Part shown: positions 52,704 to 62,283 of the stretch, piece after piece
How positions within the stretch are numbered: position 1 is the stretch's first letter
How the letters are laid out: every line of letters starts with the position of its first letter
Source: Halomonas sp. GFAJ-1
GTDB lineage: Bacteria; Pseudomonadota; Gammaproteobacteria; Pseudomonadales; Halomonadaceae
Length of the DNA stretch: 64,000 bases
Direction of reading: 5' to 3'
NCBI GenBank assembly: GCA_002966495.1
Contig: CP016490.1
Location: 3,100,001-3,164,000 of the forward strand
The notes under the pieces: model-generated
The model's input: only the letters and a program-made list of their open reading frames with translations
What the model was told of the DNA's origin: nothing
The model's database searches: none
Position numbers and translations under genes: made by a program

Positions 52704-52711
52704 GAGGCCTT

Positions 52712-55700
52712 ATGAATATCGCTAAGCTGTCCATTGAACGGCCTTTAAACACGTGGCTTATCGTCTTAATTTGCTTTTTTGGTGGCCTGTGGGGCTATAA
52801 CACCGTCGGCAAACTCGAAGACCCCTCCTTTACCATCCCTAACGCTATTATTAATACGCCCTATCCTGGCGCTACCGCCGCCGAAGTGGAAGATGAGGTT
52901 ACCGAGCGCCTTGAACGAGCTATCCAGGAAATGGAGCAGATTGACATTATCGAGTCGAAGTCACTGCCTGGACGCTCGGAAATCAAAGTAGAAGTGCACT
53001 CTAGCTACCATAGCAATCAGCTACCGCAAATTTGGGATGAGCTGCGTAATAAGATCAACGACGCCCAAGCTGACCTCCCAAGCGGTGTGCTCGGCTCACA
53101 AATAAATGACGATTTTGGTGAGGTTTACGGGCTATTTTATGCGGTAACTGCTGATGGTTTTACTACCCGCGAAATTCGCGATATATCAACCTTTTTACAG
53201 CGAGAACTGCTAGCTGTACCCGGCGTTGCTAGAGTCACCACCGCTGGCGAGCGTGAAGAAACGATTTACATCGATATATCAAATGAACGCCTCAACACCC
53301 TTGGCATTCCAATTGAACAGGTGATCAATACGATTCAAACGGAAAACTCCGTAGAACATGCAGGAAGCCTACGCATTGGCGACCGCCAAGTGCGCTTGGT
53401 GGCGCGCAGTGATATTGATAGCACCGCGTTAATGGAAGCCATACGCATAGGCCGCCCTGGTACAACAGAGCAAATCTCGTTAGTCGATATTGCCGACATT
53501 TATCGCCAACCAAGCGAACTGCCCAGGCACCTCATTCGCTACAACGGCCAAAGCGCGTTCACTATCGGCATTGCAGGTCTGGCCAACGCAAACATTATTG
53601 AAGTAGGTGAAGCCGTTGAAGCTCGCATGGAGGAGCTTAAGAGCAGAATCCCGCTTGGTGTAGAGCTTCACCCCCTTTACGAGCAGCATCATGTGGTTAA
53701 CGATGCCATTAACGACTTCTTGCTCAACCTGTTGATGTCGGTGGCCATTGTCATTGGCGTGCTGTGTCTCGTCATGGGATGGCGGGTTGGCGTGGTGGTC
53801 GGCAGCACCCTGCTGCTTACCGTGCTAGGTACGCTGCTGTTTATGGGCCTGTTGGGCATCGATATGGAGCGGGTGTCACTCGGCGCGTTAATTATTGCCA
53901 TGGGGATGCTGGTCGATAACTCCATCGTGGTTGCCGAGGGCATGGTCAGCAACATCAAGCGAGGCGAGCGCGCCAAAGAAGCCGCCAGCAAAGCCGCTAA
54001 CCGTACTCAGCTACCGCTTTTAGGGGCAACGGTGATTGGCATTATGGCGTTTGCTGGCATAGGGCTATCAGACGACGTGACCGGTGAATTTCTTTTCTCA
54101 CTGTTCATCGTTATTCTAGTTTCTCTGTTATTAAGCTGGCTACTTGCCATTACGGTTACGCCGCTATTTGGCTATTACCTACTGCGCAAAGAAGAAACAA
54201 ACTCTGACAACGAAGCGAGCCAACAAGAGGACAGCAGTGACGAGGACCCTAGCAAAAGAGAGCTCTATGGCGGCTTGCTTTATCGGGCATACCGAAGGTT
54301 GCTCATACTTGCGCTGCGTTTACGCATTATCACGGTCTCTATATTGGTAGTGGTAACGGCTGTTTGTATATGGGCCTTTACGCATCTACCCCAGTCGTTC
54401 TTTCCACAGTCAACAACGCCGCTATTTTTAGTCAATGTTGAACTTCCTCAAGGCAGTGATATTCGTGCAACCGCCAATCATGCAGAAGAAATCGAAGCCT
54501 ATATATTAGAGCAGGAAGGCGTCTCTTCAGTGGCTAGCTTTATTGGTCAGGGCGCAACCCGCTTCATGCTTACGTATGCCCCAGAACTGCCAAATTCCGC
54601 TTATATACAGTTGATGGTGCGTACCGAAGACATAGACGTTATACCGGATCTTGATCGCCAGTTTTACCGTGAACTCAACGAAGCGTTTCCTGATGCCCAG
54701 GTACGCACGCAGCGCTTACAGTTTGGCCCGGGCGATGGCGCGGATATCGAGGCTCGCTTTCAAGGGCCTTCGCCAAAAATATTGCGCGAGTTAGCAGCAG
54801 AGGCCGAACGTCGTATAGCTGCTAGCCCCTACCTAATCGACCCCAGGCATAATTGGCGCCAACAAGAAATGGTGGTAGTACCACACATTAACGAAGAGCG
54901 TGCTCGCATTGCGGGCGTATCTCGGGAAGATATTGCACAAGCGCTACAATTTGCCTCATCAGGTGCGCGTGCTGGCACTTACCGTGAAGGCGAACACTTA
55001 CTGCCTATCGTTGTTCGGCCACCCTTACCCGAACGCGACGACGTAGCGCTACTTCAAGACCGTAATGTGTGGAGCGCCGCTCAACAGCGTTTTATCCCGC
55101 TTAGCCAAGTGGTGACCTCCTTTGAGTTACAAAGCGAAGAGGCACTGATACAGCGGCGCAACCGGATCCGCACTTTAACCGTTGGCGCAGACCCAGCAGA
55201 AGGCTACACGGCAGCGCAAGCCTTCGATGCCATTCGAGGGGAAATCGAGTCAATTGCCCTGCCACCCGGCTATCGGTTGGAGTGGGGTGGAGAGCATGAA
55301 GATTCTGGCGAAGCCCAGGAAGGGTTAGCGCGGCAGCTACCGATAAGTCTGCTAGTAATGCTACTCATCTCAATTCTGCTGTTTGGCAAACTAAAACAAC
55401 CGCTTATTGTCTGGCTAGTAGTACCAATGTCAGTATGTGGCGTGGTGATCGGCCTGCTGGTCTCGGGCTTACCATTCTCTTTCACAGCGCTTTTGGGCAT
55501 GCTGAGCCTATCTGGCATGCTAATGAAAAACGCCATTGTGTTAGTGGACGAAATAGATGGGCAGATCAATGAAGGCAAAGCGCGCTTCACTGCGCTGATA
55601 GATGCCAGTATCAGCCGTTTACGCCCCGTGTTCCTTGCCGCAGGCACCACTATTTTAGGTATGCTGCCACTGCTTGTAGATGCATTTTTCAACAATATGG

Positions 55701-55810
55701 CCGTCACTATTATGGGGGGCTTGGCGTTCGCCTCGTTACTTACCCTAGTGGCGGTTCCTACTCTTTATGCCATGCTGTTCAGCATAAAAAGCGACGAAGT
55801 AGAGAGCTAA
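52712..55810 (+). CDS. RND efflux pump, inner membrane subunit
   Basis: Proton-driven HAE1-type multidrug pump of 1032 residues with 12 transmembrane segments and two large periplasmic loops. The N-terminus IAKLSIERPLNTWLIVLICF and YPGATAAEVEDEVTE are typical. In TM4 the motif is GMLVDNSIVVAEG, so only one of the two Asp of AcrB (GLLVDDAIVV) is kept; the TM10 lysine is present (MKNAIVLVDEID). Substrates cannot be predicted. AGGAGG precedes the ATG. Confidence 0.94.
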   Translation: MNIAKLSIERPLNTWLIVLICFFGGLWGYNTVGKLEDPSFTIPNAIINTPYPGATAAEVEDEVTERLERAIQEMEQIDIIESKSLPGRSEIKVEVHSSYHSNQLPQIWDELRNKINDAQADLPSGVLGSQINDDFGEVYGLFYAVTADGFTTREIRDISTFLQRELLAVPGVARVTTAGEREETIYIDISNERLNTLGIPIEQVINTIQTENSVEHAGSLRIGDRQVRLVARSDIDSTALMEAIRIGRPGTTEQISLVDIADIYRQPSELPRHLIRYNGQSAFTIGIAGLANANIIEVGEAVEARMEELKSRIPLGVELHPLYEQHHVVNDAINDFLLNLLMSVAIVIGVLCLVMGWRVGVVVGSTLLLTVLGTLLFMGLLGIDMERVSLGALIIAMGMLVDNSIVVAEGMVSNIKRGERAKEAASKAANRTQLPLLGATVIGIMAFAGIGLSDDVTGEFLFSLFIVILVSLLLSWLLAITVTPLFGYYLLRKEETNSDNEASQQEDSSDEDPSKRELYGGLLYRAYRRLLILALRLRIITVSILVVVTAVCIWAFTHLPQSFFPQSTTPLFLVNVELPQGSDIRATANHAEEIEAYILEQEGVSSVASFIGQGATRFMLTYAPELPNSAYIQLMVRTEDIDVIPDLDRQFYRELNEAFPDAQVRTQRLQFGPGDGADIEARFQGPSPKILRELAAEAERRIAASPYLIDPRHNWRQQEMVVVPHINEERARIAGVSREDIAQALQFASSGARAGTYREGEHLLPIVVRPPLPERDDVALLQDRNVWSAAQQRFIPLSQVVTSFELQSEEALIQRRNRIRTLTVGADPAEGYTAAQAFDAIRGEIESIALPPGYRLEWGGEHEDSGEAQEGLARQLPISLLVMLLISILLFGKLKQPLIVWLVVPMSVCGVVIGLLVSGLPFSFTALLGMLSLSGMLMKNAIVLVDEIDGQINEGKARFTALIDASISRLRPVFLAAGTTILGMLPLLVDAFFNNMAVTIMGGLAFASLLTLVAVPTLYAMLFSIKSDEVES

Positions 55811-55880
55811 ACCACTAAGATGGCCCGCCTAAGCGACGTAAGTGGCTAGGCTGGCCTTTTGCTACCCCTGCCAACAATAT

Positions 55881-55895
55881 GGTAATAAAACTACA
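55881..55895. promoter_or_regulatory. predicted HexR operator 1 upstream of edd
   Basis: GGTAATAAAACTACA matches the HexR consensus TGTARTWWWAYTACA at 14 of 15 positions. Confidence 0.65.
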
Positions 55896-55942
55896 ATAAT
55901 GGCTTTTTTTACCTTAAAATATCTCTTAAAGGCTGTTAAATA

Positions 55943-55957
55943 TGTAAGATAACTACA
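55943..55957. promoter_or_regulatory. predicted HexR operator 2 upstream of edd
   Basis: TGTAAGATAACTACA matches the HexR consensus at 14 of 15 positions, 37 bases before the edd ATG. Confidence 0.75.
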
Positions 55958-55993
55958 AATCCAGTTTGTCGCCCCCACAGCGCAGAGGTCAAT

Positions 55994-57898
55994 ATGCCTG
56001 GTTCAACTCCACTTAGCTCAGCACCCGCCACCTTAAATGAGACCGTTGCCGAGGTTACCCAACGCATTCGTGAGCGCTCTGCCGAGCGGCGTGCCCTCTA
56101 CGAGCGCCGCATGGCCGACCAGCACAAGCGCGGTGTTCACCGCTCTGAGCTCTCCTGCGGCAATCTGGCCCATGGTTTTGCTGCCTGTAGCGCCCAGGAG
56201 AAAGACTCCCTGAAGCTGATGAACAGCGCCAACCTGGGGATTATTTCTTCATACAACGACATGTTGTCGGCCCACCAGCCGTTTGAAACCTTCCCGGAAA
56301 CCATCAAAGCGGCCGCCCGAGCCATGGGTTCTACTGCCCAGTTTGCCGGTGGCGTGCCCGCTATGTGCGACGGCGTAACTCAAGGCCAACCGGGCATGGA
56401 ACTCTCGCTGTTTTCTCGGGACTTGATCGCCATGGCCGCGGCCGTGGGGCTTTCTCACAATATGTTCGATGCCGCCATTTATCTCGGCGTGTGCGATAAA
56501 ATTGTGCCTGGCCTATTTATCAGCGCCGCCCGCTTTGGCCATCTGCCCGCCATGTTCGTACCCGCAGGCCCCATGCCCAGCGGCTTGCCCAACAAAGAGA
56601 AAGCGCGCATTCGCCAGCTCTACGCCGAAGGCAAAGTAGGCCGCGAGGAGCTGCTGCAGGCGGAGTCCGACTCCTACCACAGCCCTGGCACCTGCACCTT
56701 CTACGGCACCGCTAACTCCAACCAGCTAATGATGGAAGTGATGGGCCTGCACCTGCCGGGCACCTCGTTTGTGAACCCCGGCACGGAAATGCGCGAAGCG
56801 CTGACCCGCTACGCCACCGAGCAAACCATCCGCAACACCGAACTCGGCGGCGAGTATCGCCCGTTCTACAAGCAGATCGACGAGCGCGCCATTGTGAACG
56901 CCGTGGTTGGCCTGCTGGCATCTGGCGGCTCTACCAACCACACCCTTCACCTGATTGCCATGGCGGCAGCGGCGGGTATTACGCTCAACTGGGACGACTT
57001 CACAGACCTTTCAGCGGTAACGCCCAGCATCATGAAGGTCTACCCTAACGGTCAGGCGGATATTAACCACTTCCAGGCAGCGGGCGGCATGAGCTACCTG
57101 TTCCGCGAGCTACTGGGCGCGGGCCTGCTCCATGGCGACATCCCCACCGTGTTTGGCACCGACCTCACCGCCTACACCCAAGAGCCCTTCCTGGAAGATG
57201 GCAAAGTGGTATGGCGTGAAGGCCCGGAAAACAGCCTGGACGAAGAAGTGCTGCGCCCGGTCGCTGCGCCCTTCGCTGCCACGGGCGGCCTCACCGTGAT
57301 GAAAGGCAACCTGGGCCGTGGCGTGATCAAGGTTTCGGCGGTAGCCGAAGAGCACCGCGTGGTAGAAGCGCCGGTGAAGATCTTTGAAGACCAGAACGAA
57401 ATGAAAGCGGCGTTTGAGTCGGGCGACCTGGACCGCGACGTGATTGTAGTGGTTCGCTTCCAAGGCCCCAAAGCCAACGGCATGCCCGAGTTGCACAAGC
57501 TGACGCCGTTCCTGGGCGTACTTCAGGACCGTGGCTTCAAGGTCGCACTTGTTACCGATGGCCGTATGTCTGGTGCGTCGGGTAAAGTGCCCGCCTCTAT
57601 CCACATGAGCCCGGAAGCGCTGGACGGCGGCCCGCTGGCCAAACTGCGCGATGGTGACGTGGTTCGCCTGGATGCCAACACCGGCACCCTGGAAGCCAAA
57701 GTGGATGCGGCGACCTGGGCCGACAGAGAGCGCGTGGTGGCGAACCTAGACCACTACCACGTTGGCCTGGGCCGTGAGCTGTTCTCGGGCTTCCGCCACC
57801 TGGCGATGCGCGGTGAAGAGGGTGCAGGCTCGTTGGGCGGCTTCGAAGCCGACGACCTCGCCCGCCAAGAAGGCCAGATTTTGCAAGAGGACGCCTGA
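55994..57898 (+). CDS. edd: phosphogluconate dehydratase
   Basis: First dedicated enzyme of the Entner-Doudoroff pathway: 6-phosphogluconate to KDPG. The 634-residue IlvD/Edd-family protein has the iron-sulfur cysteines in VPAMCDGVTQGQPGME and SPGTCTFYGTANSN, and the C-terminal DGRMSGASGKVPA motif. Length equals the family norm. Two HexR-type operators lie upstream. Its stop overlaps the glk start (TGATG). Confidence 0.96.
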   Translation: MPGSTPLSSAPATLNETVAEVTQRIRERSAERRALYERRMADQHKRGVHRSELSCGNLAHGFAACSAQEKDSLKLMNSANLGIISSYNDMLSAHQPFETFPETIKAAARAMGSTAQFAGGVPAMCDGVTQGQPGMELSLFSRDLIAMAAAVGLSHNMFDAAIYLGVCDKIVPGLFISAARFGHLPAMFVPAGPMPSGLPNKEKARIRQLYAEGKVGREELLQAESDSYHSPGTCTFYGTANSNQLMMEVMGLHLPGTSFVNPGTEMREALTRYATEQTIRNTELGGEYRPFYKQIDERAIVNAVVGLLASGGSTNHTLHLIAMAAAAGITLNWDDFTDLSAVTPSIMKVYPNGQADINHFQAAGGMSYLFRELLGAGLLHGDIPTVFGTDLTAYTQEPFLEDGKVVWREGPENSLDEEVLRPVAAPFAATGGLTVMKGNLGRGVIKVSAVAEEHRVVEAPVKIFEDQNEMKAAFESGDLDRDVIVVVRFQGPKANGMPELHKLTPFLGVLQDRGFKVALVTDGRMSGASGKVPASIHMSPEALDGGPLAKLRDGDVVRLDANTGTLEAKVDAATWADRERVVANLDHYHVGLGRELFSGFRHLAMRGEEGAGSLGGFEADDLARQEGQILQEDA

Positions 57899-58863
57899 TG
57901 CGACCGGCACTGATCGGCGATATCGGCGGCACGAATGCTCGCCTGGCGTTGGTCACGCCGGGCGGAGTCACGCCCCACGATATTCTGAATCTGCCCTGCG
58001 CCGACTACCCCGGCGTCATTGAAGCGATTCAGGACTACCTTGCCCGTGTAGGCGCAACGGGCGATAACGCCCCGCAAGAAGCCTGCTTGGCATTTGCCTG
58101 CCCGGTTCACGCCGAGCGGGTAAAGATGACCAACAACCATTGGGACTTTATGAAAAGCGACGTTCAGCAGGCGCTGAATTTATCGCTATTTAAAGTCATC
58201 AATGACTTCACCGCCCAAGCGCTGGGCGTGCCCCACGTGGGCGAAGACAACCTCGTGGAAGTGCAGCCTGGGGCTGCCCAGTCACACTCGACGCGTTTGG
58301 TTATTGGCCCCGGCACCGGTCTAGGCGTGGCCGGGGTATTCCCTGGCCAGCACGCCTGGATTCCGCTGCCCACCGAAGGCGGCCACGTCACTTTTGCGCC
58401 CACCGATACCACCGAGCGGGCGCTGCTGGATGTATTTCTAAAGCGCTACCAGCGGGTGAGTGTGGAACGCATTCTGTGTGGCCATGGGTTGTTAGAGCTG
58501 TACCAAGCCCACTGCACGTTAGAAGGCCAAGTGCCGCGCTGCGAGACGCCTGCAGAAGTTACCCAAGCGGCTAACCAGGGCGACGCCATTGCCACCGCCA
58601 CCCTGCTGCGCTTTCTGAAAATTCTCGGTGACGTATGCGGCGATGCCACGCTGACCATGGGCGCACGCGGCGGCGTCTACCTCTGCGGCGGCATTCTGCC
58701 CCGCCTATTGGAGTGGCTGCCCAAGTGCGAACTGCGCGCAAGCTTTGTTAACAAAGGGCGCATGGGCGCGTACAACGCCGATATCCCGGTGTGGATTGTG
58801 ACCCACCCCTGGACCGGCCTGCTGGGCGCCGCCGAAGCGCTGCATAATGAAGAAGTCTTTTAA
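57898..58863 (+). CDS. glk: glucokinase
   Basis: Phosphorylates glucose with ATP. The 321-residue ROK-distant bacterial Glk has the phosphate-binding GDIGGTNARLALV at the N-terminus, the catalytic Asp in VINDFTAQALG, and LVIGPGTGLGVAG. It is translationally coupled to edd and supplies glucose 6-phosphate for zwf, encoded on the other strand 3.5 kb away. Confidence 0.95.
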   Translation: MRPALIGDIGGTNARLALVTPGGVTPHDILNLPCADYPGVIEAIQDYLARVGATGDNAPQEACLAFACPVHAERVKMTNNHWDFMKSDVQQALNLSLFKVINDFTAQALGVPHVGEDNLVEVQPGAAQSHSTRLVIGPGTGLGVAGVFPGQHAWIPLPTEGGHVTFAPTDTTERALLDVFLKRYQRVSVERILCGHGLLELYQAHCTLEGQVPRCETPAEVTQAANQGDAIATATLLRFLKILGDVCGDATLTMGARGGVYLCGGILPRLLEWLPKCELRASFVNKGRMGAYNADIPVWIVTHPWTGLLGAAEALHNEEVF

Positions 58864-58879
58864 CGAATTGGAACACGCC

Positions 58880-59749
58880 ATGGCTGCTGTAACGTTCAAC
58901 GTGCCGTTTGTGCTCGGCATGATGCGCCTGCATGAAGCGCAAGAGATGCACCAAGCAAGCCATCTGGCCGACTGGATTGAAGCCCGCCTTGAGCAGGGTT
59001 TGCACTGGTTCGACCATGCCGACATCTACGGCAACGGAGCATGCGAAACGCTCTTTGGCCAAGCGCTGCGCGCCCGCCCGGCACTGGCTAAGCGGCTAAA
59101 TGTCGTCACCAAAGCCAGCATCGCCAACGACAACCCGACCCCCGGTTCCGGCAAGGTAAAGCACTACAATGCCAGCCCGGACTACTTAGGCCGCGCCATT
59201 GATGATGCGCTGGGCCGCTTGGGCGTTGAACGCCTTGACCACTTTCTGATTCATCGCCCGGACCTGCTGATGGATGCCGCTGCCACGGGGCGCGCGCTGG
59301 ATGATGCCATCGAGGCAGGCAAAATTGGCGCGGCGGGTATTTCTAACCACCTGCCCAGCCAGTGGCGCAGGCTGCAACGCCATATGCATCATCCGCTTCA
59401 GGCCAATCAAATTGAGCTGTCGATTGCCCATAACGCACCGCTGTTTGACGGCAGCTTTGACGACCTGGGGGCCGATGGCCACGCGCCCATGACGTGGTCT
59501 CCGCTGGCGGGCGGCCAGTTGATGCAGGGCGAGGTTAGCCGCGTGCTGAACCGTTTAGCAGGCGAGCTGAACAGCACGCCCAGCGCGCTGGCGCTGGCAT
59601 GGCTGCGTACGCTGCCCAGCCGCCCTGCTCCCGTAGTAGGCAGTATCAAACCAGAGCGTATTGCCGACATGCTGAATGGCCCGGAAACGCTGCCCCGAGA
59701 AGCCTGGTATGAACTATTAGAAGCCGCCCGCGGCCACTGCGTCGCTTAG
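58880..59749 (+). CDS. aldo/keto reductase
   Basis: NADPH-dependent reductase of the AKR superfamily, 289 residues. FDHADIYGNG contains the catalytic Asp/Tyr pair, followed by VTKASI (Lys), and FLIHRPD contains the active-site His. The frame is open to an ATG at 58847 inside glk, but ATG 58880 fits the family N-terminus (VPFVLGMMRL). It is part of the edd-glk operon, so it may reduce a sugar or a reactive aldehyde from sugar catabolism. The true substrate is unknown. Confidence 0.88.
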   Translation: MAAVTFNVPFVLGMMRLHEAQEMHQASHLADWIEARLEQGLHWFDHADIYGNGACETLFGQALRARPALAKRLNVVTKASIANDNPTPGSGKVKHYNASPDYLGRAIDDALGRLGVERLDHFLIHRPDLLMDAAATGRALDDAIEAGKIGAAGISNHLPSQWRRLQRHMHHPLQANQIELSIAHNAPLFDGSFDDLGADGHAPMTWSPLAGGQLMQGEVSRVLNRLAGELNSTPSALALAWLRTLPSRPAPVVGSIKPERIADMLNGPETLPREAWYELLEAARGHCVA

Positions 59750-59797
59750 GCCCGCCACCCACTCAACATTGATGCTAATAACGATAAGGAACGACCT

Positions 59798-60763
59798 ATG
59801 ACGCCGGTGATTGCGTTCGGTGAAGCGTTGATTGATATGCTCTCTAGCCGCCTGGGTGATGCCAAAGGGCCAGAGACGTTCACCCCCTACGCAGGCGGCG
59901 CGCCTGCAAATGTGGCGGTGGCCTGCGCACGGCTGAACGTACCTAGCCAGTTCTTGGGCATGGTGGGTGACGATACCTTTGGGCACTTTTTGATTAATGA
60001 GCTGAAAAGCCACGGCGTGGATACCCACGGGGTCGTGCTTACCAAAGAGGCCCGCACGGCGCTAGCGTTTGTTTCTAGAGACAGCAGCGGCGAGCGCACC
60101 TTTGATTTCTACCGCCCACCCGCGGCCGACCTACTATACCGCCTGGAGCACTTGCCCCACGGCGTGTTTGAGCAGCCTGCCATTGTTCACATGTGCAGCA
60201 ACAGCCTAACCGACCCAGAGATCGCAGACACCACCCTGGCGATTGCCGCCATGGCCAAGCGGGCGGGCTGCCTAGTGAGTGTGGACGCCAACCTGCGCCA
60301 CAATTTGTGGGCGGATGGTTCAGCGGACGTATGGCGGGTCACCGAGCTGATCGACAGCGCCGAGCTGGTGAAAGTATCTCTAGAAGAGCTGGACTACCTG
60401 CGGGGCGACCTCCCGCAAGACGCGTGGATTGCTCAGCGGCTCGCCGCAGGCGTCAAAGTGGTGGTGATTACCGACGGCCCGAATAATGTGGTGCTCAAAG
60501 GCATCGGCATTGACCAAACCGTGACGCCGCCCAGCGTAACGGCAGTGGATACCACCGCCGGTGGCGATGCCTTTATTGGCGGTCTGCTCGCGGAGCTCTC
60601 CCGCTACGGCCTAACAGACAACTGGCACCAGGACAGCGCGTTTCTCACCCGCGCGGTAGATATCGCCTGCCGCTGCGGCGCCCACGCGGTCACCCGCCCC
60701 GGCGCTTATGCCGCCCTGCCCACCCACGCCGATATTGAAGCCCTGCGCAGCTCGGCAGGCTAG
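59798..60763 (+). CDS. fructokinase / PfkB-family sugar kinase
   Basis: Ribokinase-fold sugar kinase of 321 residues. The sugar-binding GGAPANVAVACARL near residue 32 and the active-site loop DTTAGGDAFIGG near 250 are visible; the latter differs slightly from the common DTTGAGDAF. The first signature FGEALIDM is typical of fructokinases. AAGGA precedes the ATG. As the last gene of the edd-glk operon it would feed fructose into the same pathway. Confidence 0.88.
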   Translation: MTPVIAFGEALIDMLSSRLGDAKGPETFTPYAGGAPANVAVACARLNVPSQFLGMVGDDTFGHFLINELKSHGVDTHGVVLTKEARTALAFVSRDSSGERTFDFYRPPAADLLYRLEHLPHGVFEQPAIVHMCSNSLTDPEIADTTLAIAAMAKRAGCLVSVDANLRHNLWADGSADVWRVTELIDSAELVKVSLEELDYLRGDLPQDAWIAQRLAAGVKVVVITDGPNNVVLKGIGIDQTVTPPSVTAVDTTAGGDAFIGGLLAELSRYGLTDNWHQDSAFLTRAVDIACRCGAHAVTRPGAYAALPTHADIEALRSSAG

Positions 60764-60810
60764 CTCACAGCATCATCGCAAAATGCGCAGCCCTCTTCAA
60801 ACGTAGGCAC

Positions 60811-60842
60811 TAAAAAGCCCGAGCATGGTGACATGCTCGGGC
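60811..60842 (-). terminator. rho-independent terminator of the zwf-pgl-eda operon
   Basis: A perfect 11-bp stem, GCCCGAGCATG and CATGCTCGGGC, with a 4-base loop. On the minus strand it is followed by TTTTTA, so it ends the eda transcript. It also lies after the fructokinase stop on the plus strand but lacks a T-run there. Confidence 0.9.
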
Positions 60843-60911
60843 AAACGTCTTGCGCACACGAACCGATATCAGTGAGGCAAGTGACGAGAGTGCTCTATAC
60901 GGTGTTACAAA

Positions 60912-61574
60912 TTAGTGGTGGAAACGCTCGGCAGCTTGGCGGGCCAGTTCGCGGATGCCGTCCCAATCTTCGGCTTCAATCATCGCTTTCGGCGTTAGCC
61001 AGGAGCCGCCGACACACATTACGTTGGGCAGCGAGAGGTAAGACTCTGCATTATCCACGGAAATGCCGCCAGTGGGGCAGAAGCGCGCTTCAGGAATCGG
61101 TGCGCCAAACGCTTTAAGCGCTTTGGCACCGCCGCTGGATTCAGCGGGAAAAAACTTGAAGCGGCGGTAGCCAAACTGCCAGCCGGTCATCAGCTCAGAA
61201 ATAGTCGATACTCCCGGCAACATCGGCACCGGGCTCTCAACACCGTAGCGGTAAAGCGCTTCAGTGGCACCCGGCGTCACTACGAAATCAGCGCCTACCT
61301 GCTCGGCCTGGCGGTACTGCGCAGGCGTGAGCACCGTGCCCATCCCAATACTGGCGCCCGGCAGCGCTTCTTTCATGCGCTTGATGGCTTCTAGGGCACA
61401 GTCGGTGCGCAGGGTAATTTCCAAAACGGTCAGACCACCCTCCACCAGAGCACGGCCTAGTGGTACCGCGTCTTCAAGGCGCTCGATGGTAATCACCGGG
61501 ATCACTTCTGCCTTTAAGCAGATGCTGTCTAGCTCGGCGGTGCGCGTTGAGGGTAGCTGTTTATCGATGGTCAT
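60912..61574 (-). CDS. eda: KDPG/KHG aldolase
   Basis: Splits 2-keto-3-deoxy-6-phosphogluconate into pyruvate and glyceraldehyde 3-phosphate. The 220-residue protein shows the catalytic Glu in LEITLRTDCAL and the Schiff-base Lys in FKFFPAESSGG, followed by RFCPTGGIS. ATG 61574 is chosen because GGAG lies eight bases upstream; an in-frame start 18 bases earlier is less likely. It is last in the zwf-pgl-eda operon. Confidence 0.95.
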   Translation of the reverse strand: MTIDKQLPSTRTAELDSICLKAEVIPVITIERLEDAVPLGRALVEGGLTVLEITLRTDCALEAIKRMKEALPGASIGMGTVLTPAQYRQAEQVGADFVVTPGATEALYRYGVESPVPMLPGVSTISELMTGWQFGYRRFKFFPAESSGGAKALKAFGAPIPEARFCPTGGISVDNAESYLSLPNVMCVGGSWLTPKAMIEAEDWDGIRELARQAAERFHH

Positions 61575-61616
61575 GAGTGAGTCTCCAAGCAATTTATTAT
61601 TGGCGAAGGCGTCGCA

Positions 61617-62282
61617 TTAGGGCGCCCAATAGATCGCCAACGGGCAAGATAGAAAGGCGCGAATGGGCAGTGTACGTACATCGTCGCCACTCATGGCGTT
61701 CGCCAATACGGCACGCTTATTGTCGCCGGTGATATGTAGAATATGGCGCTTCGCCTGATGCAGGCGGGCCGCCGAAAACGTAATGCGCGGCTGCGGCTGG
61801 CTCGGGGTGCGCACGGCGACCAGCGGCTCATCGGTGGAGAGCGCCAGGCCCAGCTCTTGGCTATCTGGGAACAGCGAAGCCGTGTGACCATCGCCGCCCA
61901 TACCTAAAATTACCACGCTCGCAGGCCAGGCAAGTCCTGCGGTAGCTTCTGCCACGGCTGCTACGCCCTCTTCCGGCGTACCGGCATCAGAGGTCAGCGG
62001 TACAAACGTAGCCGCCGCTGCGGGGCCTTGCAGCAGGTTGTCGCGCACGAGCTTGGCATTGCTGTCGCTGCTCTGCTCATCCACCCAGCGCTCGTCGGCC
62101 AGGGTGATATCTACCCGCGCCCACGCCAGTGGCTTTTGCGCCAGCGCCTTGAAAAACGGCACGGGCGTTGAGCCACCGGAGACCACCAGTAGCGCACGCG
62201 CTTGGTGGGAAAGATCGTCGGCCAGGGCCTGATAAACGGCTTCTGCCAGCTGCTCCGCCAGCGCTTGTCGTGTGTTGCTCAT
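61617..62282 (-). CDS. pgl: 6-phosphogluconolactonase
   Basis: Hydrolyses 6-phosphogluconolactone, 221 residues, DevB/SOL type. Family segments LVVSGGSTPVPFFKAL, ITLADERWVD and ILGMGGDGHTASLFPDS are intact. ATG 62282 lies one base after the zwf stop codon, giving tight coupling; an earlier in-frame start inside zwf is possible but has no support. Confidence 0.95.
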   Translation of the reverse strand: MSNTRQALAEQLAEAVYQALADDLSHQARALLVVSGGSTPVPFFKALAQKPLAWARVDITLADERWVDEQSSDSNAKLVRDNLLQGPAAAATFVPLTSDAGTPEEGVAAVAEATAGLAWPASVVILGMGGDGHTASLFPDSQELGLALSTDEPLVAVRTPSQPQPRITFSAARLHQAKRHILHITGDNKRAVLANAMSGDDVRTLPIRAFLSCPLAIYWAP

Positions 62283-62283
62283 A

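Noticed and set aside
55998..56012. GGTTCAACTCC resembling a tRNA T-arm
   Set aside because: It lies at the start of the edd coding sequence and there is no cloverleaf around it.
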